Assembly: GCA_963575745.1 (NCBI GenBank)
Contig: CAUYUJ010018704.1
Location: forward strand, 222,634 to 286,633
DNA length: 64,000 nt
Source of the DNA: Prorocentrum cordatum
Taxonomy: Eukaryota; Sar; Dinophyceae; Prorocentrales; Prorocentraceae
Direction: 5' to 3'
The stretch is not shown here. The text below holds more notes on this DNA, generated by a model. That model was not told the DNA's origin. It saw only the letters and a list, made by a program, of their open reading frames with translations, and ran no database searches. The first letter of the stretch is position 1.

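Overview
The window looks like nuclear DNA of a GC-rich, repeat-laden dinoflagellate. I cannot name the species. The reasons are: decayed copies of the 22-nt dinoflagellate spliced leader just upstream of several start codons; introns that seem to begin with GC or GA and lie between short direct repeats, as introner-type introns do; a Ty1/copia element ending in RNase H motifs such as LGEAEYY and RHIEV; a two-ORF LINE; and very many foldback palindromes, satellites and microsatellites. No rRNA, tRNA or CRISPR was seen.

Layout. 1-7.15 kb holds simple repeats, palindromes and two opposed 149-bp TA-flanked MITEs, with no convincing gene. 7,158-12,894 is a decayed Ty1/copia retrotransposon with 5' LTR, primer binding site, RT, RNase H, polypurine tract and 3' LTR. 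From about 14.1 kb to beyond the right edge I reconstruct one split gene on the + strand. It encodes an ENTH/VHS-domain (tepsin/MTV1-like) trafficking adaptor followed by a clathrin-box-like motif and a TPR segment. Its small exons sit at 14.1, 14.6, 15.7, 27.6, 28.8, 29.3 and 63.4 kb. One intron holds a LINE whose 5' part is inverted. A 385-bp intron is almost entirely two palindromes. The last intron would be about 34 kb.

That 34-kb interval (29.4-63.4 kb) contains a ~1.2-kb satellite rich in GGCCTCTTGGG motifs (R2), five copies of a composite element (unit A) with 11-bp inverted ends, a ~101-bp tandem array, an AT-rich duplicated block and a complete-looking 12.4-kb DNA transposon.

The most exciting system is that transposon (44,325-56,728). 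It has perfect 12-bp terminal inverted repeats (CTGAGATGGTCG/CGACCATCTCAG) and a TA target duplication. Paralogous empty sites in the same window confirm the insertion. It carries a Tnp2/KDZ-like transposase and at least four unrecognised genes, all on the minus strand. Each of the five starts 10-75 nt downstream of a relic spliced leader (three clear, one moderate, one weak). This suggests a transposon assembled from, or recharged by, genes that passed through trans-spliced mRNA. The adaptor gene also has a spliced-leader relic (19 of 21 bases) before its ATG, so it too may be a retroposed gene that later gained introns.

Limits: all alignments were made by eye. Exon edges, repeat ends and family names are inference unless stated. 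Most long ORFs over GGA, CCT, ATG or satellite tracts are spurious and are left out.
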